From the NCBI GenBank assembly GCA_977006965.1, contig OZ345360.1, positions 1,612,001 through 1,676,000 on the forward strand: a stretch of DNA of 64,000 nucleotides, in the 5' to 3' direction. Numbering within the stretch: the first letter of the stretch is position 1; each line of letters begins with the position of its first letter. Positions 23,501-31,236 of the stretch are shown here, in pieces. Position numbers and translations under genes: made by a program. The stretch comes from Phymatolithon calcareum. Taxonomy: Eukaryota; Rhodophyta; Florideophyceae; Hapalidiales. The notes beneath the pieces were generated by a model. It did no database searches, had not been told where the DNA came from, and saw nothing but the letters and a program-made list of their open reading frames with translations.

Positions 23501-25714
23501 AATGAGGCGCAACGGGAAAGCTTCTCTTCTGCTTTTCCGAATCCGAACGCAAAAAAGCCGGTTTTGCCCTCACTCGATCTATCTGCAGTTAAGAGAAGTA
23601 GGACACTTGCCTTACCTTCAGTTCCTCAGACTGCGCCGGCATTCCATGTGGGAGCACCTCGTTCAACAATTGGAACCATTAGACAAGATGTCGGGAGCGG
23701 TGAAATGCGTCGCTTTGCATCTTTGCGCCTTACCGGTCTCATGAAAGCACAAGAGGTTCAGTCGGAGGAAGACAAAAACATGACGGAGTCGCAGACGCGT
23801 GTTCAAAAGTCTCTGGAGCAATGGAAGGTCATTCCGTCGAAGAACTTATCTCTGTTTCGTTCATCTGGAAATGGGGGCTTTTTCGGTGGAATAATGAGTC
23901 ATTTTGCGAAGCTTACGAAAGAGCATGAGCACAAAGCTGTCGGGGATTACTATATCTTGATATTTCTTGTGGACTTCATTTCGTTCGTTTTTGTCACGTT
24001 CGGGTTCTCGTCAATTTTCAATACGGAGTCTGGGACAAAGCCATGGTGGACGGTGAATTTCATTGAAATCAAACACCTGCTGACGCTCATAGCGTTGTTC
24101 TGCGCCTTAGTCATGGATCGCGTTGTTTACTTGACGCGAAGCATGAGGGGGAAGCTGGTCCTGCAGTATTTGTCGGTGATCCTCTATCACGTTGTCATTT
24201 TCTACATGCAGAAGAACATTCGAACGAGCTTTATGACTAAGGCATTTTACATGTTGCGATGTGTGTATTTTCTTTTGAGCGGGCTGCAGATCCGGAATGG
24301 GTTTCCAACGTACACGACAGCCCAGTTTTTGCTTCGCAACTATAATACCCCCGGTATTATTCTGTTCGAAATTTACAACTTCATTCCGTTCTTATGGCTG
24401 ATGAGGACCTTGCTGGATTGGGCTGTCGTACCGACTTCGTTGGAAATTTTCCAGTACTTCCGGTTTGTCGACATTTATCTTTGGCTTTTCCGAAATCGCG
24501 CTGTCAACACATCTCGAGGGTGCTTCCAGAGAAGATTGGGACAACAAAGGCGGTGGCTTCCCCGTGTGTACCAAGGTTTTGGTATTTTCCTGTTGTGTGC
24601 AATGGCCTTGTTTGCTCCGTTTCTGTTCTTCAGCGTTTTGAATCCGTTTAAAGTTGACCGAAATCCGAACCAAGCCACTCTTTCCGTAGATTTGCGTGTT
24701 CCCACATCCAATGTCGTGGGCGGGAACAATGTACAAACTGCGTACAACATTTTTTCGAGAAAGACGTTTATAAGTGGCAATCTACAACAACAGGATCAAC
24801 TGCGGGACGCTGAAAATTTTCTCGGTATCAAGTTAAACAAGAGGGATGGAAAATCGAATTTCCTGGCTGACTTTGGGACAATCTCAGATAAGGAGTGGAA
24901 CTTGCCTGATGAGGCTGAGGAAGAACTTTTGAAGTCTTTGAGGGAGTCTGTGTCACTGCCGTCGCTACACTACGAGTTTGCTGCGAAAACAGAAAGACAA
25001 GAGTTCAAGATGACGGCGCCCGTCCTTTTGAGTCGGTCCCATGTGGCGAACATCACAAGCGCTTTGGCAAACCGATCGAATTTGGCTCTCAAAGTGAACA
25101 CAACCTTGCCGGTTTATCTCATATTGGACTCAGGATCGACAAAATTCAGGACGAATGGCTCGGCGGCGAATAGGACTGTGTGTATAAGGCACATTTACAG
25201 CGAAAGTACAATACCGGGTGAGGCCGGAGAGTCGTTTTGGTCGCTGCAGTCATGTCGATCTATGAATTGCACGTGCACAGCAAACGGCAGTGATCGGAAT
25301 AAGTTTGTGCTGGAGTTTGCGATTGTGTCGGCGTTGCAAGTCAGTGGAAGTACGATCTTGACTCTGTATGGTGTGATTCTTTTCACTCTGGCGAACTTCA
25401 TGCGTGGGTTCTTCGCTGACAAGCGACTAATCATCCCGTACATCGACATGCCTTATACCCTGCATCTGTATCAGTTGGTGCTGGACATTGTGTACGCACG
25501 ACAGGACAATGAGCTGGAAATGGAAGAGATTCTTTACAACGGGTTGACGGATATTTACCGCGATCAGCATGTCATGGCGAAATGGTCTGGTGAACGGGCG
25601 TTGAAAATTCCGAGCGAATGGTGGATTGGCAGTGAGGATGAAGAAGCGTACTACTGCTACCCGTCGTTCTCGGAGACGAATACTGAGCCATATATGACTC
25701 GTATTGTGGAGTAA
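17534..25714 (+). CDS. Piezo-type mechanosensitive ion channel, intronless
   Basis: A 2,726-codon uninterrupted gene. Piezo proteins form trimeric mechanically gated cation channels in plasma or vacuolar membranes. The protein has dozens of hydrophobic segments in repeated groups (the blades). They are separated by Ser- and acid-rich linkers, e.g. near residues 135-190 (KRKRRRSSDDDD), 800-930 and 1930-2100. The conserved block YNFIPFLWLMRTLLDW (P2285-W2296) matches the family's PF-x2-E-x6-W motif, except that the Glu is Leu. The cap domain follows (about 2325-2600; SVDLRVPTSN..., and a cysteine cluster near 2574-2580). Next come the pore-lining inner helix (about 2604-2630, ILTLYGVILFTLANFMRGFF) and a C-terminal domain with the family's ELEMEEILYNGLTDIYR...MAKWS block. 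The start is the first Met, followed at once by a hydrophobic helix. No lesion was seen. Antisense frames are shadows. Confidence 0.95.
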   Translation: MVKHDSAALLLLRFFLPAALLFATCFVFTIPSLPYFVAFLAQHFRPRYEVTKHNFPYVYLLLLAVYSALSVIAHIVLAALVAKDVVDTSQFAALAHALAIPDYKGSPWLSVKLLLAPIVVLFFSCLTLRSSTPDGEERFLTFGKRKRRRSSDDDDETDSSRPSQSFLDGVKDGPPSSFEDGDSSSGERVVITKFTRHMAGRGGIFWTTIACGFTGLSYSSLLTLIFLAVFAFVIVVWAFRINRLHPLRLQRACVVCVKSFRIFVMLYLFFIVSLQNEWFLSFIQSKEPAAQSVKKVFRLIGFVPLDTSKVEGWAYVTAFCAAVAVYVFSGIFIYALKDLINDRKFKNDLDEEEMGSIRAQQVGYKLSYYETQFLYTVLHLSSLGLLIWSLVFPGLLTLPMLFSALAYFASSGVRSARFFDKIIVYAILLQIAHFLFVAITTAFDLPKRSAVIWLLGLRSFQPQFTMNLVQALALGLFCTNIFCKRYIRHQNRRGSRTGGKKEPLGFQDFFRNAEFSATAKKQRALYTTMKVVLDQIALTCLYLSGGAKASALNSFFIISLCVLCFCQAFGVTRRQKVMLFLWTIVLTYSTAFLFITCTVCPAISLFNPGKCTMESIGVFPASSLQVVAYTATLVFSAIQVHFTWSTSQSDSENQAGSLEDFKSRFWQTTRRYFLFLAYVALLVYPLVYPANFLSYGYVLFLAISILVELLGPLIRPGSPSVRPLIRAYWPTVVLFSTCALFSRYLHRFNIVNSLFATKWVFGLQRGISGFQFTSGDASILIIVSLQGRLFGIDALLKSMRRDESDEDEEDGPIDSNSPLDALGLPSNSAALSRLSTGLGVPSMLSERGTGFNRGTLSVGSAIPPLESPAPSSAGMDLHRRRDILGSGIDSTTRNLEDRASIAMRAFPTGRLTTVRDDTSSVRRVAIADRERLNQFAQVIKNWRMSLPVKQTEKLLHNAYDYTIAIVRNVLLRYSYVLEACAILAAAVWLPGFSLFGAVYSIMGCVLLLSEQAFVDVRVNWRSQRIVRIPRYRMTKILPIVLAILSFALMSGQYVYSIIAEIHQTAPGYILEYVGFQKSIRIPIDQKAMLAHVLVFVTAFLQRVAVTWAAKDAEKISEEERQAIILPGPVRSQEELGEAVQIGEVLSGVGGIRVPPPSRVPMSSPGHLQDTEIQPGNVFSAEPLGPQKFGTLRSLGLQQAAPISSEFSIPDFSSNPMSHLEGMGIPSDGTSDSSELEYVSRGFAGRAIETAKHWLSKAYGLAWEIASLLSPFWQKYGFDVTFMYLVIGGAFTRTSFSVIYIALVMALSGIQRKRIQRHWHHITLLLASLVLLQYFLTLGIPRPVSSDTENCSLQNCWRVWLYIDAGNQSLERKWDVTFAFLAVICASITLNAVSPGARGFSYWFKKSLPSSADDPSRSQSSSQSTQIDGTVLVGEDVALSEPQIYLTNVESNAAGSRFFGESQRMSSGNALRLSAAHAVTRSEVFDNTAFRHTDDTERGLAHMLFRRTSGDDDFTQRPISTKNFIKLSWMRFAGSLVQLYMFAASVFVTSIFSGVLLLLSFYFMFQFTNVHFKKSKFFIVRFYVLSFVFILVAYQAPFDSRGKWGEWAKTLGLYKTNAVSDRTGLILLYLMVSVWFICQMQSRIYESSSFQYVVKFGDEDANVRFKRAVHEHNTRKYEHMLGRNKNYRARQAREGRLERLKKLKSSSRSVDALYKVCVEDEIEVLRSKVKAKEGKGHKFSSHVKNEDKEREEKTDEGRIRIVLRFLFRGRAWRKYLSHPLISEFHVFISRYSGLSVYFTMLLAAVVNPSQLTALYPLVVFLYLILEQPRPPKQVWQFLMYYVCLIITGKYVVRRAAPCNSNFFLPQEKASGLCELGAGVFFDILIFLSLLWHRTVLYYRGLWDLQSSEEDMLLSNKIHGKQTNTNPEMEMSQLPPAEDDDALLLTPQSPVFFMTEKSPNRRSLDVISADQQCSDVGEVLKRARASIVSLVNEAQRESFSSAFPNPNAKKPVLPSLDLSAVKRSRTLALPSVPQTAPAFHVGAPRSTIGTIRQDVGSGEMRRFASLRLTGLMKAQEVQSEEDKNMTESQTRVQKSLEQWKVIPSKNLSLFRSSGNGGFFGGIMSHFAKLTKEHEHKAVGDYYILIFLVDFISFVFVTFGFSSIFNTESGTKPWWTVNFIEIKHLLTLIALFCALVMDRVVYLTRSMRGKLVLQYLSVILYHVVIFYMQKNIRTSFMTKAFYMLRCVYFLLSGLQIRNGFPTYTTAQFLLRNYNTPGIILFEIYNFIPFLWLMRTLLDWAVVPTSLEIFQYFRFVDIYLWLFRNRAVNTSRGCFQRRLGQQRRWLPRVYQGFGIFLLCAMALFAPFLFFSVLNPFKVDRNPNQATLSVDLRVPTSNVVGGNNVQTAYNIFSRKTFISGNLQQQDQLRDAENFLGIKLNKRDGKSNFLADFGTISDKEWNLPDEAEEELLKSLRESVSLPSLHYEFAAKTERQEFKMTAPVLLSRSHVANITSALANRSNLALKVNTTLPVYLILDSGSTKFRTNGSAANRTVCIRHIYSESTIPGEAGESFWSLQSCRSMNCTCTANGSDRNKFVLEFAIVSALQVSGSTILTLYGVILFTLANFMRGFFADKRLIIPYIDMPYTLHLYQLVLDIVYARQDNELEMEEILYNGLTDIYRDQHVMAKWSGERALKIPSEWWIGSEDEEAYYCYPSFSETNTEPYMTRIVE

Positions 25715-27289
25715 CATGAAGCAAACTAACAGATAGTTAAATTAGGTACAGCATCAGAGATTAGGTGGTCTGATTTAGGCAATGTGTGCGGTTTTGCCGC
25801 ACATTTGTAAAGTATATTTATACAATCTGCGTATAACTGCAATAGGCGGAGGAGTGCGAAGAGATGGTTTCAAGTTGCCGACTATGCAGTCCGTACAGCT
25901 CCGTACTCAATACGACTTGAAACCAAACTACAGGAAGAAGTAAGGAAGAATGGTGGCGTGCTTGTTAAAGCAGCCATGGTTACTTCTATGGAACATGAGA
26001 TGAAAAGCTAGGTAGATGAGCTCAATAGAGTCGCCAAGTCTCGTTTTGCCGCCCAGACCTCTCCAGGGTTTCTTTGCTTGCGCTTTTCCGTCTCGTGAGC
26101 TTCCAGGCGTTTTTCACGTGGTGGCACTGGCAGCCAGTCCCATGGCTTCAGGTGCATCGCGTCCTCCATCATTGGGTGAACAAAAGATGCACACAGTCTG
26201 TTGTTTCCCCTTCGCAGTTATGCTCTTTGCTCTCAAGTCTAGCCGTGCACAGCTCGTTCAGATTCGTCCATGCTCGTCAGTTCGATTTTAGTCTTCTCCT
26301 TAGTGAGTCCTTTGCCAGTGATCTCCACCCCCTAGTATTCCACGTTGTGATTCGTCTGCAGCTTGTAGCCCGGCAGTGCCATGGGGCGTTATCTACGAGG
26401 AACTGACGATAACATTGCATTTCGGATTTCACGAAGACATTAGAACTCTTCTGTTGATTCCGTGCGATTATCTAAGAGCCATTGTTGCCTTTCTCTGTTT
26501 TGGTCACCAGGTGTACGTCGTCTACGACAAGGTTCACCGGGACTTCTTTCGTGCACGGTATTCTAGACTACGGGGGGGGAGTAGTCCAAACTCTAAATTA
26601 GCCTGCGAATATCTCTAAAGATCGCGGATACTCGATAATCATTAGCCGCGATCTTTAGAGATATTCCCAGGCTGATTTCGAGTTTGGACCACATCCCCTG
26701 GCATTCAAGAAAACACAATTATTGTCTTCGTGGTACAGAACTGCTACTATTGCGGAAAATTTTCCCCCGAACCATGATCCTACTGATCACGATAGGGGAG
26801 ATCCGATCGCTCTTTTTGGAAGAATAATAGTCTGCGGACTCGTCTTCAACCCGGTCAACGGCGAATGAAGATAGACGATGTGGTTGAGGTCACGGGACGA
26901 TCACCAATGATACGCTGTCTTCGAGATACTTAGTTCATCAATCCGAAAATGGACCGACCGGAATTACATCTAGGACGACCTATGGCCCAAATGGACTTGC
27001 CGCTGGACCGACATTGACCTGGTCCGGATGATCGTGTCCTGTCCGACGCGATCAGACATCTTGCGCCAAAAAAACTGTAAGAGTCGCAGCATACCACCGT
27101 CTCCGCGACGGAAAGCGCTCTGCCCCTGGCATATTTTGCAAAGAGAGGTGAAAATAGTTTTGCTACACTCTCGTATTCCCTTCCTATCTCCTGATTTCCT
27201 TTTGCCTACGTCCAGAAGCCGAGCGGAAACCTCTGCGAAACGAATCCGGTGGCGAACGGTGCAGCAGCTCGCGCTGCGCTCACCGTGCA
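25715..27289. other. Intergenic region between Piezo and the phosphotransferase gene
   Basis: GGTTTCAAGT near 25865 and ACTTGAAACC near 25915 form a small stem-loop of about 60 bases. A large foldback is annotated at 26572-26700. Frames at 26016-26618 show no domain. The final 200 bases should hold the next gene's promoter. Confidence 0.45.
26572..26700. repeat. Foldback element with arms of about 54 bp and CAGGGG-like end
   Basis: The left arm ends AATATCTCTAAAGATCGCGG (to 26627). The right arm begins CCGCGATCTTTAGAGATATT (26646). The arms continue outward through GTCCAAACTC and a G-run, with about five mismatches. The right end, read outward in, starts CAGGGGATGTGG, hinting at a hAT-derived MITE. 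No target-site duplication was recognised. Confidence 0.75.
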
Positions 27290-28732
27290 ATGTCATCTGC
27301 ACCTAAGTCGCAATGGTCCTGGGAATTAACAGCGCAGTTGCGCAAAAGCGAAGTCCAATTTCTCATCATTAACTACAAGCTCCACACCGCCCTCTTGCGT
27401 TGGGAGGAGGAGCACTGGGTTCTCCCTGGTCTTTTCACAAAGTGTAGCGAATCATACGTGAAGCTTCTGTTGGAAGAAGTCCGAGAAGCACTAAACATCG
27501 GTGCTTGTCTTTGGCCTGCCCGTGTTGTGTGGTCAATACAACAGGAGTGTAAGGTGAAGGGGCGAAGTGGGAAGCCTGCGAAAGGCGAATACTATAAGTC
27601 TGTCATGCTACTGGAGTGCTGCGAGGGAGAACCTGTCGTGCACAGATATCGATGGGAGTCCCTGGCGGAGAAGCAAGTTTATCATTTGTTTCACCATGCC
27701 GCAAGTCGAATCAAGGAAGAGATTGTCACAGCCTTAACTGGGGCTTATATCGAGAAAAGACTTCCGTGGGAGCGCCCTGGATGGTTACAGAGAACAATCA
27801 CGTTGTTGGAAAACAAGGTGGAGTCGAAAGTTGTGCAGCCGATAACGATTTTGCGCTCCTCACCTCGTGGAGCTGTGTTCAGAGCTTGTACTGCCAAAGG
27901 ACGCTTTTATGTGAAGGGTTCAAATTGGGCCACGAATGATTCTTCTTTTAGCGCAGCGATGGCAAGAATTATACCAAAGTACTGCCCAATGCCGCTTTTC
28001 GTGGAAAAAGAGAACCGGACGATGATAATGCAGGACTACGGAGAGTCTGTGACTATGATTTCCTGGAAGGGTGTCAACTCCGTTGTGAAAGAAGAGTGCT
28101 GTGATGTTTTAGGGTCGGTCCAACGCGCCACAATTGGCAAGACAGACGATCTTATAGAAGCGGGCTTTATTGACGCCCGCCCACAACAATTGCTTGAGCG
28201 TTTTGAAGAAGTTGTCAATCATCCAGAGCTCCTTTTGGCGCAAAAGACATGCGAGAATGACCCCCAGATATTTAGGAACCTTCTTGAAAAGTTGGTACAG
28301 TTCCGAAAGAATACGGAGAATGTGAAGAAGGGCATGCAGATTGTACTGAAGGAAATTGCAAAGTTCGACATTCCCGCCACTGTTCTTCATAATGATATCA
28401 TTTCTAACAACTTTTGTCGGGATACTGAGACAGGAAAGCTTAAGTTGATCGATTGGGAATTCGGATGCGTTGGTCACCCGTTCATGGACCGAAGCTGCTC
28501 TCCGAAGTCACAGACATACTGCGATCACTGGAGTGATTACTGCACTCAGGCGGAGATAGCAGAGATGCATTCGAATTTTACGCCATGCAGCCACGTGATC
28601 TACCTGATCCAGAGGCTTAGTGTTATGGCTGATGTTGAGGCTTCCGTGAAAGCTAAGTTCTTCTCAAACATTGCATATGGACTGGGCTGCTTGTTGAGCG
28701 CTCTGAAATACTGTGACTCTGATGAACGATAG
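27290..28732 (+). CDS. APH-type (protein-kinase-like fold) small-molecule phosphotransferase, with Nudix-like N-terminus
   Basis: 480-codon clean frame. The C-terminal half has the phosphotransferase (APH/choline-kinase-like) active site. HNDIISNN at 367-374 supplies the catalytic loop H-x-D-x4-N (H367, D369, N374). LIDWEFGCVGHPFMD supplies the metal-binding D388 in the DWE form. FYVKGSNW near 206-213 may hold the nucleotide-binding lysine. Substrate cannot be read from sequence; relatives act on amino-glycosides, choline, fructosamine and others. Residues about 30-75 (LRWEEEHWVLPG...LLEEVREALNIG) resemble a Nudix hydrolase core (WxLPGG ... REVxEE), but the box is degenerate, so this is tentative and a catalytic Nudix is unlikely. 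The start is the first Met (TGCAATGTC). Similar proteins are common in bacteria, so bacterial origin is possible but untested. Confidence 0.75.
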   Translation: MSSAPKSQWSWELTAQLRKSEVQFLIINYKLHTALLRWEEEHWVLPGLFTKCSESYVKLLLEEVREALNIGACLWPARVVWSIQQECKVKGRSGKPAKGEYYKSVMLLECCEGEPVVHRYRWESLAEKQVYHLFHHAASRIKEEIVTALTGAYIEKRLPWERPGWLQRTITLLENKVESKVVQPITILRSSPRGAVFRACTAKGRFYVKGSNWATNDSSFSAAMARIIPKYCPMPLFVEKENRTMIMQDYGESVTMISWKGVNSVVKEECCDVLGSVQRATIGKTDDLIEAGFIDARPQQLLERFEEVVNHPELLLAQKTCENDPQIFRNLLEKLVQFRKNTENVKKGMQIVLKEIAKFDIPATVLHNDIISNNFCRDTETGKLKLIDWEFGCVGHPFMDRSCSPKSQTYCDHWSDYCTQAEIAEMHSNFTPCSHVIYLIQRLSVMADVEASVKAKFFSNIAYGLGCLLSALKYCDSDER

Positions 28733-29938
28733 GAGACTGCGTAGTTCATGTGCTTCAGATGCCCGTTTGAACTATTCCTCTATCCCTTATGTTGAGCAAA
28801 TTGTCCCCCCGGAGAGAAGAGGAAAGAACCACCGATTCAGATTCAGTACCGCTAAAGCAATATGAAAAAGTGCAGGCAGCGACGAATAGAACTGATGTTG
28901 AAGCTGAGTCGCGAAAAGATTGTGCGGCCTTGTAGCGCAATTGGAAGCTGTTTCCGGAAAAAAGGGGAGCTTTGTCTAAGGATGCGTGCTTAGCATGGGC
29001 GTTGGTGTACCGATCACCTGTGCTGATTTGGGAAATACTGGTGCACTCTTGATTTCTGCTGGTATACGGGTGCTTCGCTATTCCACCACGTGCGCAATTA
29101 TGACACTGGGGTATGCTTGAGCACTGTGACCGAGCACACTGCGAGTGGCGCACCGGTCGGCATGAAGGAGAAATTTTGTTGAATGCATGAGCCCTGGACT
29201 CTAGAGCGGATGGCATCGCGATCTCGCTGAAGGGGACTTCTCGGTGAATCCATTCTTTGTGAACATCCAAGCTCCACTGGGACCTATTCCGCACGCAGTA
29301 CAGTATAATGGCCCATCGTTTTGATTTGCCGCCATTACTCAAGGCGAATAACGCACTATTCCCGACTGTCAATGTGAGTATAAGGACAAAGGAACCACTC
29401 GGGTCGCACCATCAGCACCATAGCAGAAGATTTGGGCAGAGTCGGCGTGTCCCCCTCGACTGAGGCGCCATTGTGACTATTGCTGCTGTTAAGTCCCAGA
29501 AGCACGAGGAACACAGGGCAAGCAGTAGCCGGAATACAAGGCGTGCATACAGAGGCTACTGCGCCTACACATCTAAATCTTCATGCTCAACTTGGGGCCA
29601 TCGATCGGCTCACAGCATTTGAGTATGAAGAAGTTCATCCCCGGATGATGCAATGCAATGTACCCTTCGTACCTTCTTACGACATCAGGACAGTGCGATG
29701 AATGTTCTTTTTTTAATTTGGAATTTATTAAACGCCCTCAGAAACACTCATGTGACTGCAAGGGAGATGCGTTCCAGTTGCAACGCTCGTGTAGCATCGA
29801 TAATCAACTCAAATCCAAGTAATCCGTGTTAACGTCGTAGTGCTAGCTGCAAAAACCTTCCCCCGGAAAAAGGATGAAGGGAAAAGCTTGGGGTCCACTG
29901 GTCAGATTCCCTCAGGGTCGCAGCTCTATTGACGCGTT
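28733..29938. other. Gene-free stretch; one unrecognised minus-strand frame
   Basis: A 205-codon minus-strand frame at 28755-29372 is long for chance, but it is rich in Ser, Cys and His and shows no domain or membrane pattern. I do not call it a gene. Frames at 29480-29701 are likewise unsupported. Confidence 0.4.
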
Positions 29939-29998
29939 GTTTGCTGTGCACGTGCAATTCATGGATCGACAAGACTGTAGCGACCAAAACGACTCTCC
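29939..29998 (-). pseudogene. Inverted 60-bp scrap of the Piezo cap-domain coding sequence
   Basis: Read on the minus strand, these 60 bases match Piezo coding bases 25226-25285 with only three differences. All three are third-codon-position and silent, so the 20 encoded residues (GESFWSLQSC...) are identical to Piezo residues 2565-2584. Similarity extends weakly to the preceding Ala codon. Downstream the frame reaches a stop after about 9 more codons. No other part of Piezo is recognisable nearby. Confidence 0.85.
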
Positions 29999-30264
29999 CG
30001 CTGACTGTTCTGCTGCACTTAGATACAGGTATTGGAATCTCATAACAGAAGCCCATGGTGCGTGGAGAAATGTAATTAGCAAAACTCAATTACCTGCATA
30101 ATTACTATCTGTAAATTAATGGAGAATCATACCTGCCGACGCCGCGTCGGTGGGCAAATTTTTGTCTCCCATTTTTGTCGTCGACGTCGCCCTCATTGCG
30201 ATTGAACAGTTTTGTGTGTATTGCCAAACCTTGCACGCGCGCGTGCATTCCATAGACCGCCGTC

Positions 30265-30785
30265 ATGGTCGTTAAGTAAGTAATTTCCGCCCAGCGATCT
30301 CGGCGCACCGCTGCATTGTCGAGAATGGCATTCGCTAACCCGTTTTGCGCACGATTTGCAGAACCGAGCTTTGCCACTACTCTGGCTTTCGCATCTACCC
30401 CGGACATGGGCGACATTTTATCCGAACGGACGGGCGTCAGTATGTTTTCATTAACGCGAAATCCGAGTCGTCATTCCACATGAAGCGTCGCGCGGCCAAG
30501 CATTCCTGGACGCAGCTTTACCGACGACTGAACAAGAAGGGTATCCAGGAGGAGGCGCAGCGACGACGCAACCGACGCCGTGCTTCCGCTGTGCCCAAGG
30601 CTGTTGAGGGTGCCTCTCTTGAGGTTATCAAGGCGAAGCGCAATCAACGGCCGGAGGTGCGTAAGGCTGCGCGCGAGGCAGCTTTGAAGGATATTAAGGA
30701 GCGCAAGAAGACTTCCAAACCGAAGGGACGACAGGCTCATCAGCCCAAGGGGACACAGAAGATGCCTGTGGCTCAGCGTCGTTAA
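30265..30785 (+). CDS. RPL24: 60S ribosomal protein eL24 (two exons)
   Basis: Joined coding sequence 30265-30275 plus 30362-30785, giving 144 codons. eL24 sits in the large ribosomal subunit at the interface with the 40S subunit. Exon 1 encodes MVV and the first two bases of Lys. Exon 2 continues KTELCHYSGFRIYPGHGRHF, which matches the N-terminal block of the family (TELCxFSGxKIYPGxG). GASLEVIKAKRNQRPEVRKAAREAALK in the middle is the other conserved block, and the tail is Lys/Arg-rich. The MVxKTELC start resembles plant proteins. The reading frame without splicing lacks a proper start, so the intron is strongly implied. Early introns are common in ribosomal protein genes of intron-poor eukaryotes. 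Confidence 0.95.
30276..30361 (+). other. Spliceosomal intron in eL24, 86 nt
   Basis: Donor GTAAGTAAT, acceptor GATTTGCAG, and a likely branch site GCTAAC about 25 bases before the acceptor. It falls between codon positions 2 and 3 of Lys4. Removal gives ATG GTC GTT AAA ACC, matching the family's MVxKT start. Confidence 0.9.
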
Positions 30786-31236
30786 ATGCAATCTTTGAAT
30801 GCTTATGGTGCTGGAAGGGATTTAGACTGGTTTAGAAAGAAAGCTTTGTGCGTCTCGGTAAACATATGTGTGTGATTTCTTCCTTTGGTGTGGTGGGTGA
30901 TTCATTAATTACAGCATAGTGAAGACCGCCAGCCAGTTTAATGCACGGCTCCTTTTCCAACCACAGGCAAGCGGGAGCAGGAGCTCGGCGTCGTATTCTC
31001 ATGGTGAGGAAAAGCCAGGCTCCCATTTAAAATATTTATGTATGCTGCAAACTTCACATAGATGGTATTGTCAGTGTTCACGGTTGTGGAACGACATGAT
31101 TAATTTAAACCAGCCAGAACAAGACAGGGGTGCACGGAACGGCCGCTCTCACAGATGGTCTTGATGGCAAATCCTAATTTATTGTTTGTTATACAAGAGC
31201 GCGTGCGGTCTAAACCAAAAAGGACACATGATGCTG
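30786..31236. other. Convergent 3' regions of eL24 and the minus-strand GC-rich gene
   Basis: No gene seen. Transcription from both sides points inward here. Confidence 0.45.

Noticed and set aside
18272-24780. Antisense frames across Piezo
   Set aside because: Shadows of the 2,726-codon gene.
28755-29372. 205-codon minus-strand frame
   Set aside because: Length is borderline for chance in 64 kb; composition is Ser/Cys/His-rich with no domain, membrane or targeting pattern.
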